Below, in pieces: positions 5,764-6,591 of a stretch of 6,591 nucleotides of DNA. The stretch lies in contig CANETR010000123.1 in assembly GCA_947441325.1 (NCBI GenBank), positions 1 through 6,591 of the forward strand, in the 5' to 3' direction. Each line of letters begins with the position of its first letter. The stretch's first letter is position 1. A program made the translations under genes and the position numbers. Source of the DNA: Saprospiraceae bacterium. Lineage in GTDB: Bacteria; Bacteroidota; Bacteroidia; Chitinophagales; Saprospiraceae. The notes under the pieces are model-generated. The model did not search any database and was not told where the DNA came from. It worked only from the letters and a program-made list of their open reading frames with translations.

Positions 5764-6372
5764 TTATTTGAAATAACTTTCACTGACTGGAATTTTACGT
5801 ATCGACAAAACAGTCGTTTTTGTAATGACTTTTCCGCTTTTATCTTTAGTTATCGAATTTAAAGGGAATCCGTTTTGTCCATTTTTGATTAGACCAAGAA
5901 GTGCGTAATCATTTTTGAAAAAAGCCGCATATTTAGAAAAATTAACATCAATCATTCTTGAAACCTCCGTTTCAGTAACGGTATTCGCAGTGTTTATAAT
6001 CAGGATGCTTAATTCACCGTACTCAGCTGAGTTTTTAACTCCATTTTCCTTGACTTCACTTTTACTCATATCAATTTCAGAACTGATGTCACCTGCATAA
6101 ATTTCACTCTTTGTCTCACCATCATTTGTAATAACAACTAAAAGCATTGAATTTTGCTTAGGCTGAGGAACAAAGCGCATTTTCATGCCTGCAGGATCTG
6201 AACTATTTCTCAGCTCCAAAGCGATCTTATCTTTTTTGATATACCAGTTTATGTCATTTGTAACACCATTCGCAGCAAGCTGCTTTGCACTTATTATGCC
6301 CTCAAAATTTTGAGCTACAACAAGCGTTACAGAGCATAAAAAAATGAGAAGTATTGTAATTATCTTGGACAT
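5764..6372 (-). CDS. Secreted/periplasmic protein with signal peptide, DUF4412-like
   Basis: A 202-residue protein. Residues 1-20 form a Sec signal peptide: a short basic start (MSK), the hydrophobic core IITILLIFLCSVTLVV, and an A20-Q21 cleavage site for signal peptidase I. The Cys at 13 is not in a lipobox, so it is unlikely to be a lipoprotein. The mature part begins NFEGIISAKQ and continues with WYIKKDKIALELR (43-55), a stretch with MKMRFVPQ, and LLVVITNDGE. This pattern resembles the DUF4412 family of Bacteroidota exported proteins of unknown role, likely all-beta. The match is by eye and the function is unknown. The ATG at 6372 is the natural start of the signal peptide. No convincing promoter is visible in the 101 bases upstream; a 13-bp palindrome lies at 6413-6425. 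Confidence 0.85.
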   Translation of the reverse strand: MSKIITILLIFLCSVTLVVAQNFEGIISAKQLAANGVTNDINWYIKKDKIALELRNSSDPAGMKMRFVPQPKQNSMLLVVITNDGETKSEIYAGDISSEIDMSKSEVKENGVKNSAEYGELSILIINTANTVTETEVSRMIDVNFSKYAAFFKNDYALLGLIKNGQNGFPLNSITKDKSGKVITKTTVLSIRKIPVSESYFK

Positions 6373-6412
6373 AAAGGCAATTGTAAGTAATATTCTAATA
6401 AATCCACTTGTA

Positions 6413-6425
6413 GCAAACAGTTTGC
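6413..6425. promoter_or_regulatory. 13-bp perfect palindrome, possible operator
   Basis: GCAAACAGTTTGC has perfect 6-bp arms around a single central base. The one-base centre rules out a stable RNA hairpin of that size, so if functional it would be a protein-binding dyad. It sits about 41 bases upstream of the start codon of the secreted-protein gene, where a regulator of that gene could bind. Chance occurrence is possible. Confidence 0.3.
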
Positions 6426-6473
6426 CAAATTGAATTTTATGATTATTTTAACATTTAAAAAGTAAAATTTACG

Positions 6474-6590
6474 TTAATTACCTACTCTTCCCTTTATGTT
6501 GGAGGATTGATAGTAACCATCATTAACTGTACCAATCATAGTGTTTCCGTTGCGTTTTACAGCATTACCTGCGACACCGCCAACAGGAAA
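6474..6590 (-). CDS. C-terminal 38 residues of an unidentified repeat-like protein (5' end outside window)
   Basis: A minus-strand frame open to the right edge ends at a TAA (6476-6474). Its residues include GGVAGNAVKRNGNTMIGTV, then NDGYYQSSNIKGRVGN. The text looks protein-like: Gly/Asn-rich with a spaced pattern of an N-G-N turn, I-G-T-V, D-G and G-R-V, as in short beta-repeat exported proteins such as the beta-flower type. I cannot name the family from so little. It precedes the secreted-protein gene on the same strand, with 101 bases between them and no obvious terminator, so co-transcription is possible. Confidence 0.55.
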   Translation of the reverse strand, partial: FPVGGVAGNAVKRNGNTMIGTVNDGYYQSSNIKGRVGN

Positions 6591-6591
6591 A

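Overview
The window looks like a chromosomal segment of a member of the Bacteroidota. The reasons are its AT-rich intergenic DNA, the lack of clear Shine-Dalgarno sequences before most starts, two matches to the Bacteroidota promoter -7 box TAnnTTTG (one with a well-placed TTTG at -33), and gene families typical of that phylum: ATP-type PEP carboxykinase, a class I aminotransferase and a small secreted DUF4412-like protein. I cannot place it more precisely.

Layout. A partial PlsC/hemolysin-type acyltransferase enters from the left edge on the plus strand and ends at 535. Everything else is on the minus strand. Read in the direction of transcription, from right to left, the order is: the C-terminal end of an unidentified repeat-like protein (right edge to 6474); a secreted 202-residue protein (6372-5764) with a strong terminator; a PLP aminotransferase of the aspartate aminotransferase family (5433-4207) with its own promoter box and a probable terminator; pckA (4077-2464) with an excellent terminator; then a compact block of four genes between 2306 and 548.

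The four-gene block is the unusual part. It runs: small DUF2158-like protein with a poly-Asp tail (2306-2004); MntA-type nucleotidyltransferase antitoxin (1980-1645); HepT-type HEPN toxin (1673-1344); larger DUF2158-like protein with an extreme Asp/Leu-rich tail (1300-548). The intergenic gaps are about 23 and 43 bases, and mntA and hepT overlap by 29. The promoter before the block is the best in the window, and its -33 element lies against the T-tract of the pckA terminator. The hepT frame carries an in-frame TAA at codon 16, where relatives would have Glu, so the toxin appears to be broken by one base change or made only as an N-terminally shortened product. The two DUF2158-like proteins share a small N-terminal domain followed by an acidic tail ending in an aromatic residue, a layout recalling the acidic C-terminal tips of single-stranded-DNA-binding proteins.

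pckA and the aminotransferase are adjacent and both act at oxaloacetate (PEP carboxylation or its reverse, and aspartate/oxaloacetate exchange). Each appears to be its own transcription unit.
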